Notes: generated from the letters alone by a model not told the origin. DNA of 64,000 bases from Symbiodinium natans (GCA_905221605.1 CAJNDS010000935.1:225001-289000), one strand, 5' to 3'. Positions 10,657 through 20,670 are shown, counted from the first letter of the stretch. Program-made: numbers and translations.

Positions 10657-10859
10657 TAAACCCTAAACCCTAAACCCTAAACCCTAAACCCTAAACCCTA
10701 AACCCTAAACCCTAAACCCTAAACCCTAAACCCTAAACCCTAAACCCTAAACCCTAAACCCTAAACCCTAAACCCTACCCCTAAACCCTAAACCCTAAAC
10801 CCCTAAACCTCTAAACCCTAAACCCTAAACCTCTAAACCCTAAACCCTAAACCCTAAAC
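10657..10859. repeat. CCCTAAA array, the longest of this orientation
   Basis: About 28 units with a few CCCCTAAA and CCTCTAAA variants near the right end. Its right edge forms the GTTTAGGG donor of the minus exon at 10860-10941. Confidence 0.95.
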
Positions 10860-10941
10860 CCTATGCCCTCGTCAAGCAAGGCCGGCAGGGTGGCCTCCTG
10901 CCGGTCCTTGCTGAACGCACCTTCGTCTTCATCGTCGCTCC
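10860..10941 (-). CDS. Predicted internal exon, acidic segment
   Basis: Minus-strand acceptor GCAAG, two leading bases, 26 codons starting SDDEDEGAFSKDRQEATLPA, two trailing bases, donor GTTTAGGG. TTTAGGG units start 13 bp upstream (minus sense) at 10955. The acidic start followed by a short hydrophobic helix looks like a linker plus interaction motif. Product unknown. Confidence 0.6.
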
Positions 10942-10954
10942 CTTGCCAGCAGCA

Positions 10955-11130
10955 GGGTTTAGGGTTTAGGGTTTAGGGTTTAGGGTTTAGGGTTTAGGGT
11001 TTAGGGTTTAGGGTATATATATATATATATACACACAAATATTGATACACACACACATATATGTATATGTATATAATATGTATAAATCCACATATGTATG
11101 TATATGTACATGCATATGTATAGGTACTTG
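10955..11130. repeat. TTTAGGG array running into (AT)n and (AC/AT)n
   Basis: About eight TTTAGGG units to 11013, then TATATA repeats and an alternating ACACA/ATGTAT tract to about 11125. The Tyr/Ile-rich open frame on the minus strand is compositional. Confidence 0.9.
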
Positions 11131-11849
11131 GGGGCCATGCAACGCCCCCCGCCCCCCCCACTCACCCCCCGAATCCTAAACCCCAAAGCCGTACCAACCC
11201 TGAACCCTAAACCCTAAACTCTAACCTCTAAACCCTAAACACCAAACCCAAAACCCAACACCCAAAGACAAAACCAAAAAAGACCCGAGACCCAAAACCC
11301 TAAGCACCAGCCGGACTCAGGTGTGGACCAGAGCTCTCTTCATCACCTGGAGGCTTGGGGAGGCTCAAAAGGGTTTAGGGTTTAGGGTTTCGGGATTGGG
11401 GCTTCGGGATTGGGGTTTGGGGTTTGGGGTTTAGGGTTTGGGGTTTGGGGTTTGGGGTTTGCGGTTTAGGGTGTGGAGGGATCACGGACTCCAGGGCTCG
11501 AGGGTTCAGAGCTGCAGTTTAGGGTTTTGAGGCTTTAGGGGGTTGAGATGGGTTGTTTAGGGTGCATTCTAGGGTTCACAGGGTCTAGAGGGTTTATAGG
11601 GTTTAGAGGGTTGCTTAGGGCTGTTGAGGGTGTATAGGGTTTATAGGCTTCTAATGAACAGTATATAGGTTCAAGGCATATTCCCTAAGGGGGTCCGGGA
11701 CTACCGGTTGCCCACACCCTGCAACTTTTAACGCTGAATGTCTAGAACCCTGACCTTAAACCCGAAAGCCTGCCAAGGTTGGCGCTTGCAAGCCTCTGCT
11801 AAATTCTCCTAAAGCGGCTCCCCTGAACCCCAACAATGAGGGGAAATGC

Positions 11850-12093
11850 AATATTACACCAGGGGCCGACCTAGTTTACTCAAACCCAACAGTTCCAGGC
11901 GACACTTACTCCCCCCCCCCCCCCTGTGCCCCAAGGAGGTCTCAGGGTTTAACGCCCTAATCCAGAGAGCCGCAGAAAGAAACGACGAGGAAAGAAATTC
12001 CTTGATTTGTAATACAAAGCCTATACGCTATGCAATTCAACGTCTCTTCCCTAACTGCAGCGTGTTGGGCTGCCCAGTAAAGCCTAAAGCCTA
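11850..12093 (+). CDS. Possible plus-strand exon, uncertain
   Basis: After a C-homopolymer, a plus-strand frame reads GFNALIQRAAERNDEERNSL and continues through CNTKPIRYAIQRLF to a stop in a CCCTAAA-type array. GGTCTCAG before it could be an acceptor. The minus strand is closed here. Composition is protein-like, but no second exon on this strand is recognisable nearby. Confidence 0.3.
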
Positions 12094-12230
12094 AACCCCG
12101 AACCCTAAAAGCACTAAGCCCTAGGCCCTAAGCCCTAAGCCCTAAACCCTAAACCCCAAACCCCAAACCCTAAACCCCAAACCCCAAACCCTAAACCCTA
12201 AACCCTAACCCTAAACCCTAAACCCTAAAC

Positions 12231-12304
12231 CTGTAAGTCTGCATGCCTTGCAGCCGCCGCTTCCGCCGGAGCTCTCGCTTGACGTCCGCATATCGTCGCC
12301 GAGC
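12231..12304 (-). CDS. Predicted internal exon, very basic
   Basis: Minus-strand acceptor CCGCAG, exactly 24 codons plus two bases (ARRRYADVKRELRRKRRLQG...), donor AG|GTTTAGGG. Flanks are textbook for this window: CCCTAAA units at 12120-12230 and TTTAGGG units from 12317. The Arg/Lys-rich helix could bind nucleic acid or act as a nuclear signal. Likely the most 5' recognised exon of the 1.7-12.3 kb gene. Confidence 0.65.
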
Positions 12305-12356
12305 CTGCGGACCCGAGGTTTAGGGTTTAGGGTTTAGGGTTTAGGGTTTAGGGCTA

Positions 12357-12475
12357 ACTGGACCCAAGGGTAACCCAGGAACACAAAGGGTGCCCTTCTT
12401 GGTTCAACAGGGCTTATGAGGCGAGGGAAGCTCAGCCCTCACAAAAGGGGAACAAGGGCTTACTCTGGGTTCTAG
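12357..12475. mobile_element. Foldback element, family IIb
   Basis: Starts GGACCCAAGGGTAACCCAGG, contains GGGTGCCCTTCTTGG, and ends GGGCTTACTCTGGGTTC. The ends are inverted repeats. Matches copies at 30008-30106 and 46036-46168. About 119 bp, non-coding. Confidence 0.7.
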
Positions 12476-12483
12476 AGGCTTTA

Positions 12484-12557
12484 GCCCTAAACCCTAAACC
12501 CTAAACCCTAAACCCTAAACCCTAAACCCTAAACCCTAAACCCTAAACCCTAAACCC
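12484..12557. repeat. CCCTAAA array, about 10 units
   Basis: Perfect units directly after the family IIb element. The following 600 bases hold a family X segment (12680-12800) and degenerate TTTAGGG variants (12960-13110) and no recognisable gene. Confidence 0.9.
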
Positions 12558-13184
12558 CTCAGCCTTAAACCCTAAACCCTAAACTGTCAAGGGGTCACAG
12601 GGCCGAACCCACCAAATCCCTGTCCCGAAACTACTCAACCACAGCTCTGTGTCTGAAGTCCTTGGGGAAGCCATGAACCCCAAAATTGGGGGGGCACGTA
12701 CCCTGCACGAATATAAATGCTATTCATAAAAGGTATATGAACCAATAAACATACTATTCACTTAAAGGTATATGAACCAACAAACCCTTTTTGGGGTTCA
12801 TCTCGTCCCGAAATGAACGGTGGTCATAGACGTCATGATGGTGGGAGCCAGGGGAAGGTCGGCCTTTTGGGTATGGGAATCAAGCGTTGGAATGTTGGCT
12901 TCCACTTGGGGATGCGAGCTGCGGGGTCATGGGGACTTCTTTGAAGAGATAGGGGGTCAGGGTTTAGGGTCTAGGGCTTAGGGTTTAGGGTTTAGGGCTT
13001 AGGGTTTAGGGTCTCGGGTCGGGGGTTGGGGGTTTCGGGTTTAGGGTTCAGGGCTTAGGATTTGGGGTTTCGGGAATGGGGTTTGGGGTTTGGGGTTCGC
13101 GGTTTGGGTTTCGGAGGGGCTACTCAGGCAGCACCTCTCCCAACACGTGCGAGCATGGCGCATCCATCCACATCTGAACTAGAC

Positions 13185-13253
13185 CGGGTTTAGGGTTTAG
13201 GGTTTAGGGTTTAGGGTTTAGGGTTTAGGGTTTAGGGTTTAGGGTTTAGGGTT
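13185..13253. repeat. TTTAGGG array, about 9 units
   Basis: Perfect units. The duplicated phrase ATCTGAACTAGACC occurs on both sides of it (13166 and 13254), so the array looks inserted with a short target duplication of about 14 bp. Confidence 0.8.
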
Positions 13254-13828
13254 ATCTGAACTAGACCCCGCTTCGAACAATAGCAAAAGTTTCAAATGGG
13301 GGTTTAGGGGTTAGGGTTTAGGGTTTAGGGCTTAGGGCTTAGGGTTTAGGGTTTAGGCTTCAGGGTTTTCGAAAACAGGGGACACCTAAAAAAAACCCAG
13401 AATAGGATTCCCTTAGAAGAAGGACCCAACAACAAGGTACCCCTAATTTCTGAAACCCCCACAGTTTCAAATCTGGGTCGGCCTGTAAACGCCCTGAAAA
13501 ATATTTATCTAGAGGGCGATATAGGGTCCCTTATAAACCCAAATAAGGAAAAACAAAATCAACCTAGAAATCTTCCTTCTGTTTTCAGATGAAAGAACAG
13601 CCATAACCCCTACGGACACTATCGTGAATATGATGGATTCCAGGATCTGCAAGACTGCAAAATCCACGCGAGTGTCAGCGGACTATAGAGTGGAGGCCTA
13701 CGTAAACCCTAAACCCTAAACCCTAAACCCTAAACCCTAAAGCCTAAACCCTAAACCCTAAACCCTAAACCTAAGACCTGCTAATGCTGAAACACGAGTG
13801 TGCATGTGGCCTTCTTCTCCGTGTTCAG

Positions 13829-13911
13829 GTCCAGAACGGATCCTCGCAAATCACGCAGCTTGCTTTCACTGATGCCTCAGTGTTGCGCATGCTTTCAACC
13901 TCGCTTATAAG
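13829..13911 (+). CDS. Predicted plus-strand exon
   Basis: Acceptor GTGTTCAG, 27 codons starting VQNGSSQITQLAFTDASVLR plus two bases, donor AG|GTTTAC. One of the few convincing plus-strand exons. The alternation of polar and hydrophobic residues suggests beta structure. A CCCTAAA array lies upstream at 13704-13770, consistent with the intron rule read on the plus strand. Product unknown. Confidence 0.5.
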
Positions 13912-13956
13912 GTTTACAGGAGGGATATGGGTGGCTGTCAATATTCCTTCTTCCAG

Positions 13957-14140
13957 GAACGGCGGATGCTGAAAAAATCATGGTGCCGCCTTATGACGAG
14001 AAGGAAAACGAAGGTCTGGAACAATGGCTTTGGCAAGTACAGAAGTGTAGTACTAATTCTTGCTCCCTATGCAAAAACCTCACAAAACACACTAGCGCCG
14101 CCATTTTAAGATTCAGGCATCGTCATCGGAACTATTGGAG
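13957..14140 (+). CDS. Predicted plus-strand exon, duplicated at 60.5 kb
   Basis: Acceptor TTCTTCCAG, two leading bases, 60 codons beginning TADAEKIMVPPYDEKENEGL, including EQWLWQVQK and a CSLC pair of cysteines, then donor AG|GTATAC. A related copy at 60497-60688 shares about 85% of bases but is broken by an extra A. The intact frame here and the broken one there suggest this is the ancestral or functional copy. Family not recognised. Confidence 0.55.
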
Positions 14141-14267
14141 GTATACTTGAGCTCGAGCTAGTAGTGCTTTGCTCTTCCAGGTTGGCCATGTTTCAAATCA
14201 GCTGTCTTAGTACTGCTTTATGTCTTGGATGGGCAAATGGCCACCGCAAGCAGTTTCCCTTCATATT

Positions 14268-14560
14268 TGCTAGCGCGACGCTAGCGCCAACCTAGCGCAT
14301 ATTTCGGCGCATGAATTTAGATTTTGGCACGCCGGCAGTATGCATCAGGAGCAACCACGGGGTTTAGGGTGTAGGGTTCAGGGTGTGTAACCCAATGTTC
14401 TACAGTCTTACCTAAGCCGCAGGCAGCCTATACTACTTAAGCTTCTCGAAGCTGGCTCGCTCTAAACCCTAAACCATACACGCTAAACCCTAAAATGTTA
14501 GCCTTTGGAAAGGAACACCTAGCGCCACGCTAGCGCTATCCTAGCGCCTACATGGGGAAG
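14268..14560. repeat. CTAGCGC-rich palindromic clusters
   Basis: Clusters of GCTAGCGC motifs at 14268-14310 and 14519-14550, the second recurring at 60752-60782. The motif is self-complementary, so clusters can fold. Confidence 0.7.
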
Positions 14561-14690
14561 AGCCTGAAACCTGCATATACGCATGGTGCCGCCTTGTGGC
14601 GAAGACATAAACCAGCAAGGGCGGAACTTCATATCGCACTTCCATCATATTTTACATACATGGTATTTTGACGTCCGCCCATATATAAAA
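14495..14690. repeat. Dispersed repeat, second half (copy 1)
   Basis: TTTGGAAAGGAACACCTAGCGCC through ATTTTGACGTCC matches 60735-60890 nearly throughout. Together with the exon at 13957-14140 it makes a bipartite duplication. At 14 kb the halves are about 350 bp apart (with degenerate TTTAGGG units between), at 60 kb about 45 bp apart. Confidence 0.75.
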
Positions 14691-14880
14691 CCCTCAATTC
14701 GCCTCAAACCTACAAAGTAGCACCATAGGTTCTGCTGCAGTTATGCTGCGCGACAACAAGTAAGCACATCTCAAGCCATATTGTCTAGAGAAATGGCATG
14801 AGAAGCGGTCACAAGAGCAGGCATACGCGGTCAGAAGAGCAGCTTCTAGTGGGACTCACACTTTAGACTTGCAGCTGCTA

Positions 14881-15019
14881 CTTGGCGGTTCGTGGTACTT
14901 ATTCACCAAGTATACCTGTACTTAGAACCCACTTGTAAGCCCCTTAAATGCCCTAATAGGATATAAGTACAGTTATAAGTGCAGGTATAATTGGTGAATA
15001 AGTATGATGAACCTCCAAG
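14881..15019. mobile_element. Foldback element, family I, copy 1
   Basis: Inverted ends CTTGG.GGTTC.TGGTACTT and AAGTA..ATGAACCTCCAAG enclose a palindromic core with TACAGTTATAA. The copies at 40731-40916, 52706-52880 and 53071-53209 share the ends and core. MITE-like, non-coding, about 140-185 bp. Confidence 0.75.
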
Positions 15020-15284
15020 TACTGGTTCGCCAGACAAGCCCGGGGTCCTCTGCATAGCCGCAGGACAATCTCGGCGACAATGGGCACAACATCGCCGGCC
15101 TCGCGAAATGCAAAGCCCTAAACCCTAAACCCTGAACCCTAAACGCGAAACAGGGGATCCGGCAGGACTCAGCTTACTGTAAGCCTAGGATTGATCTTTA
15201 CTTAAAAGGGGGTCCGTAGTTTAATTTGAGGTGTATTTGTTATTTGAGGGGTGTTCGGCTCTTTGGGGTCAGAACCAGAACCGG

Positions 15285-16860
15285 CTATGAGTTCTTCAGC
15301 TGACCATGCACGGCACTGCTGTCGCCACCACGGGCAGCATCGCCCCAGGTCACGACAGCCTCATCCCCCAGAATTGCAGCGAACGCCCCGTCGGTAGCTT
15401 GGATCTGCAGCACGTGCTTGAGCTCATGTTGCACCTCACTGCTTTCGCCACCCCATTCAGCATGTCCCCAGGTAACAACAGACCCATCACCCAGAATCGC
15501 AGCAAAGGCTTCATCCTTAGTTGTCCGGTAAGCCTGGAAGACTAAAGGCAAACGCTGGGGATGAAGTAGGGACTACAAAGGGATGTAAACAAAATAGCCC
15601 CAAAAAGGTTAAAGGCGATCTACCCTACTAGGCATCAGTAGCTTGGATCTGCCGCACGTCTATCAGCTGATCTTGCACAGCACTGCTGTCGCCACCTCTC
15701 TCAGCACGGCCCCAGGTCACAACAGACCCATCACCCAGAATGGCAGCGAACGCGTGGCGGGTAGCTTGGATCTGCTGCACGTCCTGAAGCTGACCTTGCA
15801 CAGCACTGCTGTCGCCTCCTCGGAGAACAGCCCCCCACGTCACAACTGACCCATCGCCCCGAAGGGCAGCAAATGCCATGCTGGCAGCTTTGACGTGCTG
15901 GACGTCCTTCAGCTGGCCTTTAACAGCAGCGCTGTCGCCACCGAAATCCGCATCGCCCCAGGTTACTACGGACCCATCGCCCAGAATGGCAGCAAAAGCT
16001 GCGCCTGAAGCTTGAATTCCCTGGACGTCTTTCAACTGGTCCTTAACGACACTGCTGTCACCGCCACCGCCAGCATCGCCCCAGGTCACTACAGACCCGT
16101 CCTCCAGAATGGCGGCAAAAGCGTTATCAGATGCTTGGATCTGCCGCGCGCCAATCAGCTGATGTTGCACAGCACTGCTGTCACCACCTCTATCAGCACG
16201 GCCCCAGGTCACAACAGAGCCATCAGCCAGAATGGCAGCAAACGCCTGGCGGGTAGCTTGGATCTGCTGCACGTCCTTGAGCCGATGTATTACAGTGCTG
16301 CTGTCGCCACCGCCGCTAGCATTGCCCCAGGTTACTACAGACCCATCGCCCAGAATGGCAGCAAAAGCATTAAACGATGCTTGGATCTGACGCACGTCCT
16401 TCAACTGATGTTGCACTTCACTGCTGTCGCCACCTCTCTCAGCACGGCCCCAGGTCACAACAGATCCATCACCCAGAATGACAGCAAAAGCGAAGCTGGT
16501 AGCTTGGATCTGCCGCACGTCCTTCAGCTGGTCTTTGACAGCATTGCAGTCACCACCGCCCTCAGCATGACCCCAAGTCACAACAGACCCATCGCCAAGC
16601 AGGGCCGCGAAAGACAGTACATTGCCGCGAACGAGAATGCTTCTCATCTGCAAGGTCAGCGTATCGCCGCACTGCAGCCCACATTCCTCAAGCCTTGCTG
16701 CTCCATCCAGGATGCCTCCGGAGGAGTCCAAGAGTCTGCCCCTGCCAACTGCAAGCATCTTCTCTGCTCTGCTCCGCAGTGAGTCTACAGACTCATCCGG
16801 AGCCGCTTCCAGAGAAACTGTCCTGCCACTTAGCAGGCTCACTTCAATCGCAAGGGACAT
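15285..16860 (-). CDS. RCC1-like short-repeat protein with ubiquitin-like N-terminus
   Basis: Two ex­ons on the minus strand: 15637-16860 and 15285-15515, joined across a 121-bp intron, give about 484 residues. Residues 1-75 (MSLAIEVSLLSGRTVSLEA, then DGAARLEECGLQCGDTLTL) look like a ubiquitin-like fold. Ten repeats of about 40 residues follow, each with FAAILGDGSVVTWG, a GGDSS turn and QLKDVRQIQA. The units resemble RCC1/regulator-of-chromosome-condensation blades but are shorter than the canonical ones (about 50-60 residues), so a beta-propeller is likely but the partner is unknown. The ATG at 16860 gives the same N-terminus as the paralogue at 24942-26252. The last unit ends after QLKNS, close to the paralogue's QLSS ending, which supports the stop. 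Confidence 0.8.
15516..15636 (-). mobile_element. Introner: sole intron of the RCC1-like gene
   Basis: Minus strand: exon ...GCTACT|GATGCCTAGTAGGG ... TTACCGGACAACTAAG|GATGAAGCC. Removal restores ATDEAFAAILG, exactly the repeat consensus. Borders are GA-AG, or, sliding on the shared GATG, another non-canonical pair. Both ends match the foldback family II: its minus-strand copies begin GATGCCCAGTAGTACCC and end TTACTGGGCAACCTAG. The segment at 29364-29456 shares CTTAGTTGTCC and CCAAAAA.GGTTAAAGG with it. This intron is therefore a copy of a dispersed element. Confidence 0.75.
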
Positions 16861-16954
16861 GGCCGGCGGACGCAGGGTTGGCTATTTCAATATTCTCTGA
16901 CTTCAAGTCTCAGATAAGCGCCTGCAAGCTACAGGACTAGACCAGGCGTTTGGG

Positions 16955-16980
16955 GGGCGGGGGGGGGGGGGGAGGGGGGG
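16955..16980. repeat. Poly-G run upstream of RCC1-like gene 1
   Basis: G run interrupted by one A and one C, about 75 bp upstream of the start codon in the minus sense. No TATA-like element was recognised, as usual for dinoflagellate promoters. Confidence 0.7.
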
Positions 16981-17019
16981 TCTCTACCTTTCTCGACTCA
17001 GCCTTGCGACATCTCGACC

Positions 17020-17570
17020 CCCTAAATGCTACGGACAGGGGATGTGGTCACCTCATTTGGGACGATGTCGTTTTTAGGGTTTGCGTAAACCCCCAAAATA
17101 TGTAAACAATAGTTATATCGGCCCAGAAGGGAATACTATAATAACTATGGCGGCCTTGATCATGAGAATAGAACTTTGGGGGATATTCTAGTATAGTGAT
17201 ATGGGGGTTTACGCTATTAGGGTTCCTTGTTGGGGTCCTGAGAATAGGGGATCCTACTGACTCCCACTATTTGGGGGACTATTTTCGGGGTCACTTGTTT
17301 TCGCAAATCTCCATACAGGGCCATAAGGGAATACTAATATGCGTAGTTGTTCCCGCCCTTACTGCATATTACCTCTTTCTGGGCTCGTTCAGCGGCCCGG
17401 TTATACCCTCACACTGCATAGCCCAAGACCTAGACCGATCCCTAAACCCTGAACCCCAAGACCGAATAAAACCGAACTGAAAACCCCAATAAGCAACTAA
17501 CAGTCCTTAACACGTGCTAAGGACTGTTCGTGTTTGGGGAAATGTCCCAGACCGTTTATCCACAAACCTG
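17020..17570. other. Unassigned spacer
   Basis: Unique sequence with weak foldback character (GGGGGTTTACG...CCCTAACAA repeats, TTAACACGTGCTAAGGACTG near 17508). A plus-strand frame at 17196-17480 is hydrophobic at its start but has no splice context. No confident gene. Confidence 0.4.
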
Positions 17571-17575
17571 ACAAC

Positions 17576-17619
17576 CTGAGACCGTGCGCCTTGCCGCTGT
17601 CTGCAATGGTGGCCTTCAC
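17576..17619 (-). CDS. Predicted short internal exon
   Basis: Minus-strand acceptor GCTCAG, 44 nt coding VKATIADSGKAHGL plus two bases, donor AG|GTTGTC. TTTAGGG units from 17648 lie upstream in the minus sense. Short, so chance is not excluded. Confidence 0.4.
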
Positions 17620-17834
17620 CTGAGCACCCGAGGCCACGTGTGCGTGTAGGGTTTGGGTTTAGGGTTTAGGGTTTAGGGTTTAGGGTTTAGGGTTTAGGAA
17701 ATAAGGGTTTAGGGTTTAGGGTTGAGGGTTTAGGGTTTAGGATTTGGGGTTTAGGGTTTAGGGCTTAGAGCACGGCGCAGAGCGAGGACTGAAGTTTCTG
17801 AAGGCTTCCCCAACCCAAAACTCGAAACCCTAAA

Positions 17835-17953
17835 CCTAGGTTGCCCAGTAACCTAGGATGAAAAAGGGTGCCCTTGTTTGCTTAAAGGGGTCTATAAGGG
17901 AACCTAAACCTACCAAAAGGGAAAAAGGGTACTACTTGGCATCCTAGAAACCC
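17835..17953. mobile_element. Foldback element, family II (introner family)
   Basis: AGGTTGCCCAGTAACCTAGG at one end and GTACTACTTGGCATCCTAG at the other, with TATAAGGGAACCTAAACC in the middle. Close copies are at 50302-50402 and 54385-54499. Its ends match the intron of the RCC1-like gene. Confidence 0.75.
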
Positions 17954-18063
17954 TGCACCCTTATTCCCCCTGGACCCTCCAAGCTCCCCAAAGCCCTAGG
18001 AACCCGGACCAAGTCTCTCAACCCTAAGCCTAAGCCCTAAACCCTAAACCCTAAACCCTAAAC

Positions 18064-18159
18064 CCTAGAAAAAGATCAGCTAAGCACTTTGCAACTCTGA
18101 TCCCGTACGCCTCCCCCCTCCCCGGGGTCCCCCGACTGGCGACTCGCTCAAGCCCACTT
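18064..18159 (-). CDS. Predicted internal exon, about 31 codons
   Basis: Minus-strand acceptor CTGTAAG, one leading base, 31 codons beginning SGLERVASRGTPGRGEAYGI, two trailing bases, donor GTTTAGGG. The intron end before the acceptor (GGGACCATGTAACTAC) is the terminus of a dispersed foldback family, also found before the exon at 23250-23315. Phase is compatible with the upstream exon at 22283-22356 (2 + 1). Confidence 0.55.
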
Positions 18160-18789
18160 CTTACAGTAGTTACATGGTCCCTTCGCAGGTGCCTTAAGGG
18201 TTTAGGGTTTAGCGTTTAGGGTTTAGGGTTTAGGGTTTGGGGTTTGGGGTTTAGGGTTTAGGGTTGAGGGTTTAGGGTTTGGGGTTTGGGGTTTGGGGTT
18301 TAGGGTTTAGGGGTAGCTCCATGGTCCCTCAGTATGGGCCCATAAATGGGGAACCCTTCTTTGCCCGTTGCATATCTTATAGTTACAACCCAAGGCCCAT
18401 ACTTCAGAACCCTTTAACGGAGGTAAGGGACCATATTCAGGGCCCATATAACTTTCCCTTAGACCAATCGGTTGGTTTAGGGCCTATAGGGTTTCATCAG
18501 GGGCTTTAGGGTTTACAGGATAAGGTTTGGGGTTGAATTCGGGTTCTGTGGCTTACAGGGCTTAGGCGGCTTAGGGCTTAGGGTTACAGTACTTCAGGGA
18601 TTGACTTTGGGGCTTGTAACCCTGAACCCCAAAACCACAAAAACTTCAGCCCTAAAACCCTGAACCCCAAAATTCCAAAATCCGATATCCCTACACTCTA
18701 TAACGGGGAAACCCCATAAAAGGCCTAAACTCTCTAATTAACGCGTAAATCCTATAGCTCGTAAACCGTATAGCTTAGCCTGTAAACCT

Positions 18790-18797
18790 ACATCCAA

Positions 18798-18829
<32 letters not shown>

Positions 18830-18832
18830 CTG
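18790..18832. repeat. Longest G homopolymer, about 32 G
   Basis: An uninterrupted run of G at roughly 18798-18829. The length in the source DNA is uncertain because such runs are poorly sequenced. Confidence 0.9.
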
Positions 18833-19082
18833 CACTTTTGAGATTCTGGGACTTTGGCTTTCGTCCACAGACCCCAGAAAGGGATTAAAAGTAGGGTAAC
18901 GTACCCATGATTGAATTTTAGGGTTTAGGGGTTTAGGGGTTTAGGGGTTAGGGTTTAGGGGTAGAAACCCAAAACAACTGAACCGATGATCCTGGGCCCC
19001 GGCCGAGGGTGCCGAAGGCACGCGCAGGAGGCTTGGTAGCACGAAGGGAAACGCCTGGCAAAGCCAGGGATCGAGTCTCTTC

Positions 19083-19246
19083 TGGCTAGTTCTTAGTAGG
19101 GAATGAGGGAATGAGGTACCTGTAGAATCCCTTAAAGGGCAATTCTATATATATATATATATTCTGAAAATATATTCTATTCTATTATATTATATTGTAT
19201 AGATAGAGAGAGCCCTCATTCCATCATTCCCTACTAAGAGCCAGGG
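19083..19246. mobile_element. Foldback element, family V, with internal AT repeat
   Basis: GGCTAGTTCTTAGTAGGGAATGAGG at one end and CCTCATTCCATCATTCCCTACTAAGAGCC at the other are inverted repeats. The core is an AT-rich stem (TATATATAT, TATTCTATT). A second copy is at 20934-21048 and a half copy near 46870-46905. Confidence 0.7.
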
Positions 19247-19479
19247 GATCTTTTTGGGGTTGGGGTTTCGGGTTTGAAGGCCTACAGAACCGACAGCTGG
19301 TGAGAAGCCCTAAACCCTAAACCCTAAACCCTAAACCCTCAAGCCAATGTGTAAACTTGAACTTATTCCTTCCTTTTCTTGGAAGGCCACTTTTGCTGGC
19401 GCGGTGCAAAGTTGCCGGCTTCTTTTTGTCGAGTTGCCGTCAATTGCTTTGTGACTGCGTATGGGGCTCTTTGCTGGTG

Positions 19480-20078
19480 GATTTGGGCCTCTGAAGGCAA
19501 TTTTGGCCTTCTGGGCCAATTTGGGCCTCTGAAGCCAGTTTTGGCCTTCTGCGGCCAATTTGAGCCTTAAACAATTTTGGCCTTCTGAAGCTAATTTTGG
19601 GCCTTCTGAAACCAAGCCAATTTTGGCCTTCTGAAGCCAATTTTGGGCCTTCTCAAGCCAATTTGGGTCTGCTGAAGCCGATTTGGGACTCTGAAGCCAA
19701 TTTTGGCCTTCTGCAGCCAACTTTATTTAGGTCTTCTGAAGTCAAGTTGGAACTTTTACCTTCTGAAGCCAATTTCTGCAGCCAATTTTGGCCTTCTGAA
19801 GCCAAGTTTGGGCTTCTGAAACCAATTGGGCCTTCTGAAGCCAAATTGGCCCTCCTGACTGAAGCCAATTGGGTCTTCTGGCGCCAAGTTGGGCCTTCTA
19901 AAGCCAGTTTTGGGGCAGCCAATTTTGGGCCTCTGAAACCAATTTTGGCCTTCTGAAGCCAATTTTTGAAGCCAATTTTGGGCCTTCCGAAGCCCATGTT
20001 CGGCCTTCTGAAGCCAATTTGGGCCTTTGAAGCCAATCCTCTGAAGCCAATTTTTGGGCCTTCTGAAGGAAATTTTTC
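19480..20078. repeat. Minisatellite, unit about 19-21 bp
   Basis: About 30 diverged units of TTTTGGCCTTCTGAAGCCAA, with variants GGGCCTCTGAAGCC. The unit contains the near-palindrome TTGGCTTCAGAAGGCC. All three minus frames stay largely open through it (Lys-Ile-Gly-Phe-Arg-Arg-Pro repeats), because the unit lacks stops; I do not take these as genes. A second short repeat, CTCGAAACT, follows at 20110-20160. Confidence 0.9.
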
Positions 20079-20601
20079 GAAAATCCAAAAAAAAAACTCC
20101 TGGAAACTTTCCTCGAAACTCCTCGAAACTCCTCGAAATTGCTCGAAACTCCTCGAAACTTTCCCCGGACCTGAACCCTTAATAAGTTCAATAAACCCTA
20201 AACCCTAAACCCTAAACCCTAAACCCTACAGACGCGAGCCGAGAGCTTGGGGGTCTAGACTTGGTGTGTGTGGGCATGACCAACTTAAAACCGGATCCCG
20301 CATCACCAGTAGGGAAGTGCAGCCGGAATTCTGAGTTTGCATACGTGCGCGCGGATGAAACACAGAGGTCTCCACCCAAAGACTACCCAAAGTACCCAGA
20401 ATCATTGGTCCATCCCCTCAAACACCTAAACCCGGAACCCTAAACCCTATAAGTCTATTGTATAAGGATCCGGGTAAGACAAAAAAAGGAAAGCATCCCG
20501 TCTCCACCCATGCGCGCCCCCCCCCCAACGTGGGCTCGAAGCTTTCTTCCGCCCATCAGGCACAAACCTAACAACACTCGAAACACATTTAGGGCTTCCG
20601 G

Positions 20602-20670
20602 GGTTCGGGTTTAGGGTTTAGGGTTTAGGGTTTAGGGTTTAGGGTTTAGGGTTTAGGGTTTAGGGTTTAG
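20602..20670. repeat. TTTAGGG array, about 9 units
   Basis: Perfect units. The 350 bases before it (20230-20600) contain a plus frame with KCSRNSEFAYVRADETQRS that is protein-like but without clear splice sites, so I leave it unassigned. Confidence 0.85.

Noticed and set aside
10657-10859. The window as a chromosome end or telomere
   Set aside because: Arrays are short, interstitial, in both orientations, mutated to several unit types, and separated by exon-like islands over the whole 64 kb. A true telomere would be one long terminal array.
14900-15000. tRNA-like or small RNA hairpin in family I elements
   Set aside because: The palindrome is a perfect foldback repeated at four loci, without cloverleaf arms or A/B box motifs.
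15285-15551. A separate small gene starting MPLVFQAYR
   Set aside because: The sequence from residue 13 on is the missing continuation of the RCC1-like repeats. The ATG lies inside the intron.
16012-16782. Plus-strand ORF of 256 codons
   Set aside because: Antisense shadow of the first RCC1-like gene, for the same reason.
19331-20208. Several overlapping ORFs with Lys-Ile-Gly-Phe-Arg repeats
   Set aside because: They follow from a 20-bp tandem unit that lacks stops in most frames. No unit periodicity in multiples of three is conserved.
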